Assembly (NCBI GenBank): GCA_036268295.1
Contig: DATAUK010000021.1
Location: 1 to 64,000 of the forward strand
Length of the DNA: 64,000 bases
Reading direction: 5' to 3'
Origin: DATAUK01 sp036268295
GTDB lineage: Bacteria; Actinomycetota; Actinomycetes; JAFAQI01
This document shows, one piece after another, positions 7,522 through 15,741 of this stretch (position 1 is the first letter of the stretch; each line of letters begins with the position of its first letter). The notes under the pieces are model-generated. The model searched no databases and was not told the DNA's origin. It saw nothing but the letters and a program-made list of their open reading frames with translations. Both the position numbers and the translations under genes were made by a program.

Positions 7522-8976
7522 TTATTCCAAATGCGCAGGTCGCTGAGCGTAGCTAGTGCTTGCAACTGCTAGCGCAATGAGTACGCCGGTGAGCAGGATC
7601 GGGGAGGCTACGTCACGCATCCCGAACGCCACGGTATGCGTCGCACCGTGCAGCGCCACGGCGGCTCGGCCGGGGATGTAGGCGAGCGACAGCACCCCGG
7701 TGTGGGCGATCAGCAACGCATCGAGCCGGCTCGCCGCGAGCAGCGGGATGAGGACCCAGGGCACCGCGTCGTACCAAGGCAGGGCGTACGCCGCGGACAG
7801 CACGTAGCCCAGTGAGAGGGCGAGCGCGACAGCGGGCGGCGAGCCGGTGCGGATCTCGGGATTGATCCGCTTCAGTGCGATGACGACCGCCACGAACAGC
7901 ACCAGCGTCAGCACGCTGATCAGCTGCCGCGAGGCGCCGTGCCCGAAGGCCGGATCGCTCAGGTTGGCGACCGGCCGCCACGGGGTGCCGAGCGAGACCA
8001 GGTGCGATGCCCGGTCGAGCTGTCGGATCGCAGCGGTGCCGGCGATGCCGTAGCCGACGCCCGCGACCACGACGGCGCCGCTGGTGAGCTCCAGGACTGC
8101 GCGCCGCGATCGCCGGGCCGACCAGATCAGCGCCAGCCAGACCAGTCCGGCCGGCGCCTTGATCGCTGCCGCTGCGCCAGCGAGGACGCCGGCCGCGAGC
8201 CGGCTGCGTGCCGCGACGGCGACGGCCGCAAGAACCGCACCCGCAACGAGCAGGTCGAGGTGGCCGCCGGCAACCAACTGCAGCCACAGCAACGGGTTTG
8301 CGGTCCACAGCAGGGCGGCGCGCAGATTCTCTGGCTCGGTCCCTGACATCCGCTGGAGCAACAGACCAGCGCCGATGAAGACCGCCGCGCCGGCCAGGTC
8401 GAGCAGCAGCACGGTGAGTGCGACGTTCGGTCCAGCGATCTCTGAAGCCGCCGCCTGCTCTGCGGTCGCGAGCGGGCCGTAGACCGACGGGGTGTGCTGC
8501 CACGGCACCTCGACCGCTCGCTCGACCGGATCGGTCGGCGCGAGCTGCGACGGCTTCGTCGACCACGGGTTGTGGCTGGTGGCGGCCATCCGGCCGTACG
8601 CCGCGTAGGACAACGGGTCGGCTGACCCGATCGGTGGCAGCAGCGCGAGTACGGCGGCGGCAAGGATGCCGGCAGCGACCAGCCGCTGCGGCCTGGGCCG
8701 CCACCGACCTGACAACGCCAGCCAGAGCGCGCCGACTCCCGCCACGACGGCGCCGGCGAGAAGCGCCGAGACCAGCCAGGCCGGCGGCGTGCTGTTGAGG
8801 TGCCATGGCGGCGTCGCGCCGTTGTCGCCGGCGCCGAGCGGTGCCTCAGTCGCGCTTGGTCCGAGCAGCGCGGCAACGGCGATGGTCAGGAAGCTGACTG
8901 CGAGCAGCGCCGGGCCCGCGTACCGCGGGAGTCCTGAGTCCGCGGTCTGGTCGGGCGGCGTCGCCGGCGTGACGAT
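7522..8976 (-). CDS. MptB-like polyprenol-phosphomannose-dependent mannosyltransferase (GT-C)
   Basis: A multi-pass GT-C glycosyltransferase resembling MptB alpha-1,6-mannosyltransferases, which extend lipomannan using polyprenyl-phosphate mannose. Landmarks are SADPLSYAAYGRMA (acidic loop after the second helix), HNPWSTKPS, VPWQHTPSVYGPLAT, LLWTANPLLWLQLVAGGHLD and KAPAGLVWLALIW. The frame has no ATG, GTG or TTG before GTG 8745. Yet the region upstream encodes an obvious first membrane helix (AGPALLAVSFLTIAVAALLG) and the family-like TPPWHLNSTPPAWLVS. An ATC at 8976 lies 6 nt after GGAGG and would give a 484-residue protein, so I place the start there. GTG 8745 would give a decapitated 407-residue protein. 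Confidence 0.75.
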   Translation of the reverse strand: MVTPATPPDQTADSGLPRYAGPALLAVSFLTIAVAALLGPSATEAPLGAGDNGATPPWHLNSTPPAWLVSALLAGAVVAGVGALWLALSGRWRPRPQRLVAAGILAAAVLALLPPIGSADPLSYAAYGRMAATSHNPWSTKPSQLAPTDPVERAVEVPWQHTPSVYGPLATAEQAAASEIAGPNVALTVLLLDLAGAAVFIGAGLLLQRMSGTEPENLRAALLWTANPLLWLQLVAGGHLDLLVAGAVLAAVAVAARSRLAAGVLAGAAAAIKAPAGLVWLALIWSARRSRRAVLELTSGAVVVAGVGYGIAGTAAIRQLDRASHLVSLGTPWRPVANLSDPAFGHGASRQLISVLTLVLFVAVVIALKRINPEIRTGSPPAVALALSLGYVLSAAYALPWYDAVPWVLIPLLAASRLDALLIAHTGVLSLAYIPGRAAVALHGATHTVAFGMRDVASPILLTGVLIALAVASTSYAQRPAHLE

Positions 8977-9042
8977 CGAAGGCCTCCGGGTCCGGCGGTG
9001 AGTCGCCTCACAGTATGACGATGCCCGCTCGGGCGGCCCCGA

Positions 9043-9229
9043 TTAGTGGATCGTGAAGTGCACCTTGGACGTGAGCTGGCCCTTCACTTTCAGCGTGAGG
9101 GTGGCCTTGACGCGGTGATGGTGCGCCAGCCTGGTCCGGACCGCCTTGGCCAGGGTGAACGCGAGCGCCTTGCCGGAGTGCGCCGGCCGGAGCGACTTGA
9201 TCTTGACGGTCGCGCCGCTCGGCAAAACC
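9043..9229 (-). pseudogene. C-terminal remnant of an Ig-like surface protein next to tRNA-Ser
   Basis: From the base after the tRNA 3' end, the minus strand reads about 61 residues ending in a normal stop: SGATVKIKSLRPAHSGKALA, then KAVRTRLAHHHRVKATLTLK and a beta-strand end VHFTIH. This lysine-rich beta pattern is typical of the last domain of secreted actinobacterial Ig-like proteins. There is no start; the frame merely runs back through the tRNA. It looks like the tail of a gene whose 5' part was lost when DNA was inserted or deleted at the tRNA 3' end. Confidence 0.5.
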
Positions 9230-9318
9230 TGGCGGAGGATGCGAGATTCGAACTCGCGAGGGGTTGCCCCCAACACGCTTTCCAAGCGTGCGCCATAGGC
9301 CAACTAGGCGAATCCTCC
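9230..9318 (-). tRNA. tRNA-Ser (anticodon GGA)
   Basis: A complete serine tRNA with long variable arm. The acceptor arms GGAGGAT and ATCCTCC pair, the T arm contains GAGTTCGAATCTC, and the anticodon loop TTGGAAA gives GGA, which reads UCC and UCU. The 3' CCA is encoded (9230-9232). Confidence 0.95.
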
Positions 9319-9395
9319 GTCGGCGAGTCTAGCCAGCACGAGCACAACTGTGGACGGGTCGTGGGTTGTCGGGTCCGATGGCTACAGTGGGCGCC

Positions 9396-9483
9396 GACCC
9401 CTCGTGCGGCGCTATCCCGCCCAACTCCCCCAGGGCCGGAAGGCAGCAAGGGTAAGTGGGCTCTGGCGGGTGTGCGAGGGGTC
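9396..9483 (+). ncRNA. ffs: Small SRP RNA (4.5S type)
   Basis: The terminal stem GACCCCTCG / CGAGGGGTC encloses the universally conserved SRP domain IV core GGGCCGGAAGGCAGCAAGGG, with the GGAA tetraloop and the asymmetric AGCA internal loop. This RNA binds Ffh for membrane protein targeting. It lies directly upstream of dnaX, its usual place in actinobacteria. Confidence 0.95.
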
Positions 9484-9508
9484 CCATTAGTTGTTGGAGG
9501 CCGTCTCG

Positions 9509-11377
9509 ATGTCGCTCGCGCTCTACCGGAAATATCGGCCGGGCACGTTTGCTGACGTCTTCGGCCAGGAGCATGTCACCGAGCCGATCTGCCAGGCCTT
9601 GGACTCCGGTCGGATCCATCACGCCTACCTGTTCAGCGGGCCGCGTGGCTGTGGCAAGACCTCGAGCGCCCGGATCCTGGCGCGGTCGCTGAACTGCGAG
9701 AAGGGCCCGACGTCGACACCGTGCGGCGAGTGCGACTCCTGCGTGGCGCTGGCGCCGATGGGACCGGGATCGCTCGACGTGATCGAGATCGACGCCGCCT
9801 CCCACGGCCTGGTCGACGACGCCCGGGACCTTCGCGAGCGGGCGTTCTTCGCGCCGGTGTCGTCGCGGTTCAAGATCTACGTGATCGACGAGGCGCACAT
9901 GATCACCACCGCGGCTTTCAACGCGTTGCTCAAGGTGGTCGAGGAGCCGCCGCCGCACGTGAAGTTCATCTTCGCGACGACCGAGCCGGACAAGGTGCTC
10001 GTGACAATCAAGTCACGCACCTTCCACTACCGGTTCCGGCTGATCCCGCCGCAGGTCATGCGCGAGCACCTCGCCGAGATCTGCGAGGCCGAGGGCATCA
10101 CGATCGACCCGCTGGTGCTGCCGCTGATCGTCCGTGCCGGCGCGGGTTGCGCCCGGGACGCGCAATCGATCCTCGACCAGCTGGCGTCCGGATCCGGCAA
10201 CTCGGGCATCAGCTATGACGGCGCGCTCGCGCTGCTCGGCTACACCGACGCCGCGTTGCTCGACGAGGTGGTCGACGCCTTCGCGGCCGGCGATGGTGCC
10301 TCGGTCTTCCGTGCCGTCGACCGGGTGCTCGAGGCCGGGCTCGAGCCGCGCCGGTTCGCCCAAGACCTGCTCGAGCGGTTCCGCGACCTGCTCGTGCTCG
10401 ATGCGGTGCCCGACGCGGGCGACACCGGGCTGCTCGATGCGCCCGCCGATGAGCTCGAGCGAATGCGCTCTCAGGCTGCCCGTTACGGCCGACCGTCGCT
10501 GTCGCGAGCGGCCGATGTGATGGCCGTGGCGCTGGTCGACATGAGAGGTACGACGTCACCCCGTCTCGTCCTCGAGTTGGCCTGCGCGCGGGTGCTGCTG
10601 CCCGGAGCGACCAGCGACACCGCGGCGTTGCTTGCCCGGTTGGACCGCCTGGAGGCGCGGCTCTCAGCGACCGGCGGCGCCGCCGCCTCTGTTGCCACGC
10701 CGCCACCCCCGGAAACCGCTGTTGAGGGAGCAGCGGCCGAGCCATCGCCGCCGGTTGCGAAGCCGGCGCCGGGCGGGCCAGGCGAGGCAGCGGTCGAGCC
10801 GGCGGACGAGGCAGCGCAGCCTCAGGCGGCCGCACCCGAAGCAGCGCAGCCGCCGCCCGCCGCCGCGGAGTCGACTGCGGCTGCGTCCGGCGGGTCGGCC
10901 GCCGGTGGGTTCGACGTCACGGCGTTGAACCGGCTGTGGAGCTCGGTTCTCGACGCGGTCAAGCAGCGCAGCCGCACCGCCAATGCGCTGATGCTGTCCT
11001 CGCAGATCGAGTCGCTTGTGGACCGGACCCTGACGCTGTCGTTCCCGACGCCGACGCTCGCCACTCGGTTCGCCAACGACGTGTCGGCCTTCGTGGTCGA
11101 GGCGCTCAAGGAGGTCGTCGGGCTCGACCTGGTGCTGGTCGCGGTTTCAGCCGGCGCGGCGCCGCAACCGGCTCGGACCTCCGCCAGCGCCTCGTCGCCG
11201 TCGGTCAGCTCGCCGTCCGGTGCCGCGAGCCAGCGGGCCAACGAGCCGGAGCCCGACGAGTTCGACCCGAGCAGCGAGTCCGACGCGCCGACGCCGGAGG
11301 ATGCGACCGACTCCGCGCTGGCATTGCTCAAGAAGGACCTCGGCGCCCAGGTGATCGGCGAGATCGACCAGAGCTGA
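9509..11377 (+). CDS. dnaX: DNA polymerase III subunit gamma/tau
   Basis: A 622-residue clamp-loader ATPase. It starts MSLALYRKYRPGTFADVFGQ and has Walker A GPRGCGKTSSARILARSL, a zinc site (C.. in NCEKGPTSTPCGECDSC), Walker B YVIDEAHM, sensor region FIFATTEPDKV and SRTFHYRF. A central alanine/proline-rich linker (about 395-480) leads to the tau C-terminal domain that binds polymerase and helicase. The ATG at 9509 follows GGAGG by 8 nt; TTG codons a few bases upstream are less likely. A gamma/tau split by frameshifting is not evident, since I see no A-rich slippery site. It heads the dnaX-ybaB-recR cluster. Confidence 0.97.
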   Translation: MSLALYRKYRPGTFADVFGQEHVTEPICQALDSGRIHHAYLFSGPRGCGKTSSARILARSLNCEKGPTSTPCGECDSCVALAPMGPGSLDVIEIDAASHGLVDDARDLRERAFFAPVSSRFKIYVIDEAHMITTAAFNALLKVVEEPPPHVKFIFATTEPDKVLVTIKSRTFHYRFRLIPPQVMREHLAEICEAEGITIDPLVLPLIVRAGAGCARDAQSILDQLASGSGNSGISYDGALALLGYTDAALLDEVVDAFAAGDGASVFRAVDRVLEAGLEPRRFAQDLLERFRDLLVLDAVPDAGDTGLLDAPADELERMRSQAARYGRPSLSRAADVMAVALVDMRGTTSPRLVLELACARVLLPGATSDTAALLARLDRLEARLSATGGAAASVATPPPPETAVEGAAAEPSPPVAKPAPGGPGEAAVEPADEAAQPQAAAPEAAQPPPAAAESTAAASGGSAAGGFDVTALNRLWSSVLDAVKQRSRTANALMLSSQIESLVDRTLTLSFPTPTLATRFANDVSAFVVEALKEVVGLDLVLVAVSAGAAPQPARTSASASSPSVSSPSGAASQRANEPEPDEFDPSSESDAPTPEDATDSALALLKKDLGAQVIGEIDQS

Positions 11378-11446
11378 GCGGCGAACTCAGGCGGCAGCGC
11401 GCGTGGCTGCCGATGTCGCGTCGTAGGTTCGCCGTAGGCTCATCTC

Positions 11447-11776
11447 ATGCCCCCGCAGCCCAACATGCAGCAGTTGATGCAGCAGGCCCAGAAGATGCAG
11501 CGCCAGCTTGCCGCCGCTCAAGAGGAGCTCGCGGCTCAGACCGTTGACGGCACGGCCGGCGGTGGCCTGGTCCGAGCGACGATGACCGGCGCGGGCGAGC
11601 TGACCGCGATGACGATCGACCCGAAGGCGATCGATCCCGACGACGCCGAGACGCTGCAGGATCTCGTCGTAGCCGCGGTTCGCGACGCCAAGCGGGTCGC
11701 CGACGAGCTCGCCGCCCAGACCATGGGTCCGCTGACCGGCGGCATGGGCGGCAGCCTCGGCCTGCCCGGGTTTTAG
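11447..11776 (+). CDS. YbaB/EbfC-family nucleoid-associated protein
   Basis: A 109-residue protein. An N-terminal glutamine-rich coiled coil (MQQLMQQAQKMQRQLAAAQE) precedes the YbaB core with GGGLVRATMTGAGELTAMTI and LQDLVVAAVRDAKRVADELA. A glycine-rich tail follows. YbaB dimers bind DNA non-specifically. The position between dnaX and recR is the conserved one and supports a role alongside recombination and repair. Confidence 0.95.
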   Translation: MPPQPNMQQLMQQAQKMQRQLAAAQEELAAQTVDGTAGGGLVRATMTGAGELTAMTIDPKAIDPDDAETLQDLVVAAVRDAKRVADELAAQTMGPLTGGMGGSLGLPGF

Positions 11777-11943
11777 TGTCCAGCGCCCGAGGTTCGGTGA
11801 CTGATTCCGCCGCCCAGCTACGCGCTCGCGGCGTTCTCGTCGCCGGGGGTAGCACCACTACCGCGCTCCTCCTCCGCCTTGCGGGCGCACACCTGGGCGA
11901 CGGATTTATGCCACCAACTCCAGGCGCGGGACACTAGGCAAAC

Positions 11944-12543
11944 GTGTACGAAGGACCGGTCCAGGACCTCATCGACGAGCTCGGCCGATTGCCCGGCGTC
12001 GGTCCCAAGGGCGCGCAGCGGATCGCGTTCTACCTGTTGGCCGCCGACCCCGCCGACACAAAACGACTCGTTACCGCGCTGACCGAGGTCAAGGACAAGG
12101 TGCGGTTCTGCACCATCTGCGGAAACGTCGCCGAACAGGAGCAATGCCGGGTCTGCCGCGATCCGCGCCGCGACCTCACGGTCATCTGCGTCGTCGAGGA
12201 ACCCAAGGACGTCATCGCGATCGAGCGGACCCGGGAGTTCCGCGGCCGCTACCACGTGCTCGGCGGCGCGATCTCGCCGATCGAGGGCGTCGGCCCGGAT
12301 GACCTGCGGATCCGCGAGCTGATGACCCGGCTCGCCGATGGCACCGTCACCGAGCTGATCCTGGCGACCGACCCCAACCTCGAGGGCGAGGCGACGGCGA
12401 CGTACCTTGCGCGACTGGTCAAGCCGATGGACCTGCGGGTGACCCGCCTTGCCTCGGGGTTGCCGGTCGGCGGAGACCTTGAGTACGCCGATGAAGTCAC
12501 GCTCGGCAGGGCCTTCGAGGGTCGCCGCCTGCTCGACGTCTGA
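11944..12543 (+). CDS. recR: Recombination mediator RecR
   Basis: A 199-residue protein of normal length. Domains in order: helix-hairpin-helix (LGRLPGVGPKGAQRIAFYLL), a four-cysteine zinc finger (CTICGNVAEQEQCRVC), a Toprim domain (VICVVEEPKDVIAIER to GALSP-like GGAISPIEGVGPDDL and EATATYLARL), and a Walker-B-like C-terminus. RecR works with RecO/RecF to load RecA at gaps. Start GTG 11944 matches the family N-terminus YEGPVQDLIDELGRLPG; no strong Shine-Dalgarno is seen. Confidence 0.97.
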   Translation: MYEGPVQDLIDELGRLPGVGPKGAQRIAFYLLAADPADTKRLVTALTEVKDKVRFCTICGNVAEQEQCRVCRDPRRDLTVICVVEEPKDVIAIERTREFRGRYHVLGGAISPIEGVGPDDLRIRELMTRLADGTVTELILATDPNLEGEATATYLARLVKPMDLRVTRLASGLPVGGDLEYADEVTLGRAFEGRRLLDV

Positions 12544-12574
12544 GGCCGTGTGCCCGGCCGGGTGCCGCCGCCGA

Positions 12575-13849
12575 TCAGGTGGTGGAGCCGCCCCGGGGCC
12601 GTCGTCTTCGAGCCGTGGCGGCGAGCAAGCTGCCTGCGGCAACAAGAATCAACGCCTCATCGATCATCAGCGCGACCGGAGCGCCGGTGTTCGGCAAGAT
12701 CGCGGGCGCGGGCGGCGGGGGCGAAACCGGCGGGGCTGCGACGGTGACGGTTACTCGCGCGCTCGCGCGGCCGCCGGAGTTCGCCGCGGTGTAGCTGAAG
12801 TGATCAACGCCGCTGAAGCCGGGCGCCGGCCGGTAGACGATCGTGGCGCCGTCGATGGTCGCGGTGCCGTGGCTGGGATCGCCGACCGACCTCAGGTGCA
12901 GCGCACCGCTGCCCGCCGGGTCGTCGTTGCCCAGGACGTCGATCGTCACCGACTGGCCGCTCGTGGTGGAGGCGCTGTCGTTGACCGCGGCCGGCGCCTT
13001 GGCGGCCTTGGGCGCGGCACTCACCGTGAGGGCCACCGACGCGGTGGCCGAACCGTTGGCGTCACTGAGGGTGTAGGTGAACGTGTCGTGACCGCTGAAC
13101 CCGGTGTCTGGCGTGTACCGGATCGAGCTCGCAGCAACACCAGCCTCGGCCCGCGCCGGCGACACCGCCGAGTCCGACGACGGCACCGGCGTGGCGGTGC
13201 CGTGCGAGGGCGACGTGTCGATGGCGATCGTCGTCGGCGCACCGTGCGAAGTGTCGTTGGCCGTCACGTCGATCACAACGGAGCCGCCGGAGTTCACCGA
13301 GCCGCTGTCGTTGCTCGCGGTCGGTGGGATGCCCGGATCGTTGAACAGCGCAGTCTGGTCCGAGCAGAAGTCTTCATCAGGTGCCAGCTGGCAGGGCCCG
13401 AACGTCTTGGTCGAGGAGTCGATAACCAGCCCGGCGTTGACCGTGGTCTGGGTGACCGTCACCGTGTCGCCTGGTGCCGCGAAGTAGAGCTCATCGATCG
13501 GGATGTCATCTGCGCGCGCTGAGGAGCGATGCTGGAGGACAGCGAAGGTGCAGTAGCTCGCCGTACTGCCTGGGTCTTCGGTCGCGCCGTCGGTGTCACA
13601 GGTCGTGACCTCGGAGCCGTCGGCGTTCGGGCCGGTCTCGGTGATCGTCGCTTCGGTCTCCGCAGTCGTCGTGCCGGCCGGAACGAACGCGCCGGTCTTG
13701 ATCTGGACGCCGACCTGGATCGGCTGGATACCGTCATTGGGAGAGACACTCGCGCTCGCCATCGTGAGCGGCGCGATTGTGACCGTCGCGACGACGCTCA
13801 ATCCGGCAAGGCCGACAAGGCGCCTGGCGGTAGCAGATCCACCATGCAT
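12575..13849 (-). CDS. Secreted surface protein with cadherin-like repeats and LPNTG sorting signal
   Basis: A 424-residue protein with a signal peptide (LVGLAGLSVVATVTIAPLTM, cleavage near ASA). It has an N-terminal domain of about 140 residues with paired cysteines, then two tandem-95/Big_9-type repeats, each with a 'NDTSHG' or 'GNDDPAG' turn and a 'GFSGHDTFTYTLSDANG' type ending. A proline-rich stretch leads to a sortase signal: LPNTGAP, a hydrophobic helix (ALILVAAGSLLAATA) and a basic tail RRRRPRGG. It is therefore probably covalently attached to the wall. No sortase gene is in the window. It converges on recR. Confidence 0.85.
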   Translation of the reverse strand: MHGGSATARRLVGLAGLSVVATVTIAPLTMASASVSPNDGIQPIQVGVQIKTGAFVPAGTTTAETEATITETGPNADGSEVTTCDTDGATEDPGSTASYCTFAVLQHRSSARADDIPIDELYFAAPGDTVTVTQTTVNAGLVIDSSTKTFGPCQLAPDEDFCSDQTALFNDPGIPPTASNDSGSVNSGGSVVIDVTANDTSHGAPTTIAIDTSPSHGTATPVPSSDSAVSPARAEAGVAASSIRYTPDTGFSGHDTFTYTLSDANGSATASVALTVSAAPKAAKAPAAVNDSASTTSGQSVTIDVLGNDDPAGSGALHLRSVGDPSHGTATIDGATIVYRPAPGFSGVDHFSYTAANSGGRASARVTVTVAAPPVSPPPPAPAILPNTGAPVALMIDEALILVAAGSLLAATARRRRPRGGSTT

Positions 13850-14000
13850 TGCGAGCTCCCTGACATCGGCTTCTCACGACAAGGACAGTGGCGCGTGGAG
13901 TCCAGGTCGGAAGGCGACTCACAGTAGCGCTTTCGTCCGGTCGTTGGTGCAATAGATGGTCATCGCAGCGAACGTCGGCGACCGAACGAAGGAGGCAGCG

Positions 14001-14414
14001 ATGAGCGGCAGTGACAGCCGCCGGCCAGTGGTCCTCGGGCCCCGCGAAGGTCGCGACTAACCGATGGGCCGGCTGTCAGCGGTGTTCAAAGCCGATGGCG
14101 TAGAGACTCGCGGCCGATACTCGATCTCCGAATGGTGGCTCGACCCGGACACCAAAGGTCCAGGCCCGCACTCACATCCCGAGGACGACGTGTTCTACGT
14201 CATCGTCGGCACGATGAGCGTGATGGTCGATCGAGAGTGGATCGAGGCAGCTGCGGGAACGTTCGTCCTGGTGCCGGGCGGCGTTAGCCACGACTTTGAG
14301 AATCGTGGCTCCGAGCGTGCCGGGATGCTCAACGTTTCCGTGCCTGGCGACTTCGAGGAGCAGATGCCGGGCATCGCGAGGTGGTTCATCGAGCGGGACA
14401 GCGCAGACCACTGA
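14001..14414 (+). pseudogene. Cupin-domain protein gene with in-frame TAA at codon 20
   Basis: A small cupin. RYSISEWWLDPDTKGPGPHS, HPEDDVFYVIVGTMSVMVD and LVPGGVSHDFEN give the two cupin motifs with metal-binding histidines and glutamate. A strong site (GAAGGAGGC) precedes ATG 14001, which opens MSGSDSRRPVVLGPREGRD. Codon 20 is TAA, and the frame then continues as PMGRLSAVFKADG without a gap. Relatives recalled from memory have a tyrosine there (RDYPMGR), so TAC to TAA is the simplest change. A shorter 116-residue protein could start at ATG 14064 by re-initiation, and the metal site would survive. Status between pseudogene and shortened functional gene is open. Confidence 0.7.
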
Positions 14415-14472
14415 ACCCGGTCGCGAGCCTTAATGACGAGGAGTTGCGGGCTCGCGTCCGTAGGATTGGGTT

Positions 14473-15741
14473 ATGGCTCTTGTCGTGCAGAAGTACGGCG
14501 GGTCTTCGGTTGGCGATGCTGAGCGGATCAAGCGGGTTGCCCAGCGGATCGTCGATGCTCGCCGCGCTGGGGATGACGTCGTCGTCGTCGTATCGGCGAT
14601 GGGCGACACGACCGACGAGCTGATGGATCTGGCCCAGCAGGTCTCGCCGCTGCCGCCGCCTCGCGAGCTCGACATGCTGCTGACCTCCGGTGAGCGGATC
14701 TCGATGGCATTGCTCGCAATGGCGATCGCCAACCAAGGCTTCGAGGCGCGCTCGTTCACCGGGTCGCAAGCCGGCGTGATCACCGACTCGAGCCATGGCC
14801 GGGCTCGGATCATCGACGTGACACCGGGCCGGATCGCTGATGCCATCGCGGCTGGCTACATCGCGATCGTCGCCGGCTTTCAGGGCGTCTCGCAAGACAC
14901 CAAGGACATCACCACCCTCGGTCGTGGCGGGTCGGACACGACGGCAGTCGCGCTTGCGGCCGCGCTCGAGGCCGATGTCTGCGAGATCTACACCGATGTC
15001 GACGGGGTGTTCTCGGCCGACCCGCGACGGGTTCCCAATGCCCGCAAGCTCGACCGCGTCAGCTACGAGGAGATGCTCGAGATGGCAGCATCCGGCGCAA
15101 AGGTCCTGATGTTGCGATGTGTCGAGTACGCCCGGCGTTACGGCGTACGGGTCCATGTCCGCTCATCGTTTTCCGACCACGACGGCACCTGGGTCGTGGG
15201 AATTCCCGAGGAGGAACTGGTGGAGCAGGCGATCATCTCCGGCGTCGCGCACGATCTGTCCGAGGCACGCGTGACGGTCGTCGGGGTTCCCGACAAGCCG
15301 GGTGAGGCGGCTGGGATCTTCCGCGCGATCGCCGATGCCGACGTCAACATCGACATGATCGTGCAGAACGTGTCCGGCTCGACCGGCCGCACCGACGTGT
15401 CATTCACGCTCTCGCGCGCCGAGGGCTCGGCCGCGCTCGAGGCGCTGGAGAAGGTCCGCGCCGCGATCGGCTTCGAGAACCTGCTCTACGACGACCACAT
15501 CGGCAAGGTGTCGCTGGTCGGCGCCGGCATGCGTTCGCATCCCGGTGTCTCGGCGACATTCTTCGAGGCGCTCGCCTCGGCTGGGGTCAACGTCCAGAAC
15601 ATCTCGACCTCGGAGATCCGGATCTCCGTGGTCTGCCAGGACAGCGACGTCCAGGCCGCGGTCCGTGCCGTGCACGACGCCTTCGACCTCGGCGGCCCGG
15701 AAGGCGCGCAGGCGATCGTCTACGCCGGGTCCGGCAGATGA
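14473..15741 (+). CDS. lysC: Aspartate kinase
   Basis: A 422-residue enzyme that phosphorylates aspartate, the first step to lysine, threonine, methionine and diaminopimelate. It begins ALVVQKYGGSSVGDAERIKR and has TTLGRGGSDTTAVALAAALE and EIYTDVDGVFSADPR in the kinase domain. Two ACT domains follow (from about residue 265), with VTVVGVPDKPGEAAGIFRAI and VSLVGAGMRSHPGVSATFFE, which bind lysine and threonine in relatives. It overlaps asd by 4 bp (ATGA). An internal ribosome binding site suggests a second, shorter beta product, as in corynebacteria. Confidence 0.97.
   Translation: MALVVQKYGGSSVGDAERIKRVAQRIVDARRAGDDVVVVVSAMGDTTDELMDLAQQVSPLPPPRELDMLLTSGERISMALLAMAIANQGFEARSFTGSQAGVITDSSHGRARIIDVTPGRIADAIAAGYIAIVAGFQGVSQDTKDITTLGRGGSDTTAVALAAALEADVCEIYTDVDGVFSADPRRVPNARKLDRVSYEEMLEMAASGAKVLMLRCVEYARRYGVRVHVRSSFSDHDGTWVVGIPEEELVEQAIISGVAHDLSEARVTVVGVPDKPGEAAGIFRAIADADVNIDMIVQNVSGSTGRTDVSFTLSRAEGSAALEALEKVRAAIGFENLLYDDHIGKVSLVGAGMRSHPGVSATFFEALASAGVNVQNISTSEIRISVVCQDSDVQAAVRAVHDAFDLGGPEGAQAIVYAGSGR
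15208..15222 (+). promoter_or_regulatory. Internal ribosome binding site and GTG start for aspartokinase beta subunit
   Basis: Inside lysC, GAGGAGGA (15208-15215) lies just before an in-frame GTG at 15220, which is codon 250. Translation from there would yield a 173-residue protein made of the two ACT domains. Alpha2beta2 aspartokinases of related actinobacteria make their beta subunit from an internal start at this same codon position. Confidence 0.7.

Noticed and set aside
9230..9303. 86-residue frame starting inside tRNA-Ser(GGA)
   Set aside because: Its first 25 residues are translation of the tRNA itself. Only the part after the tRNA looks like protein, and that is listed as a remnant.
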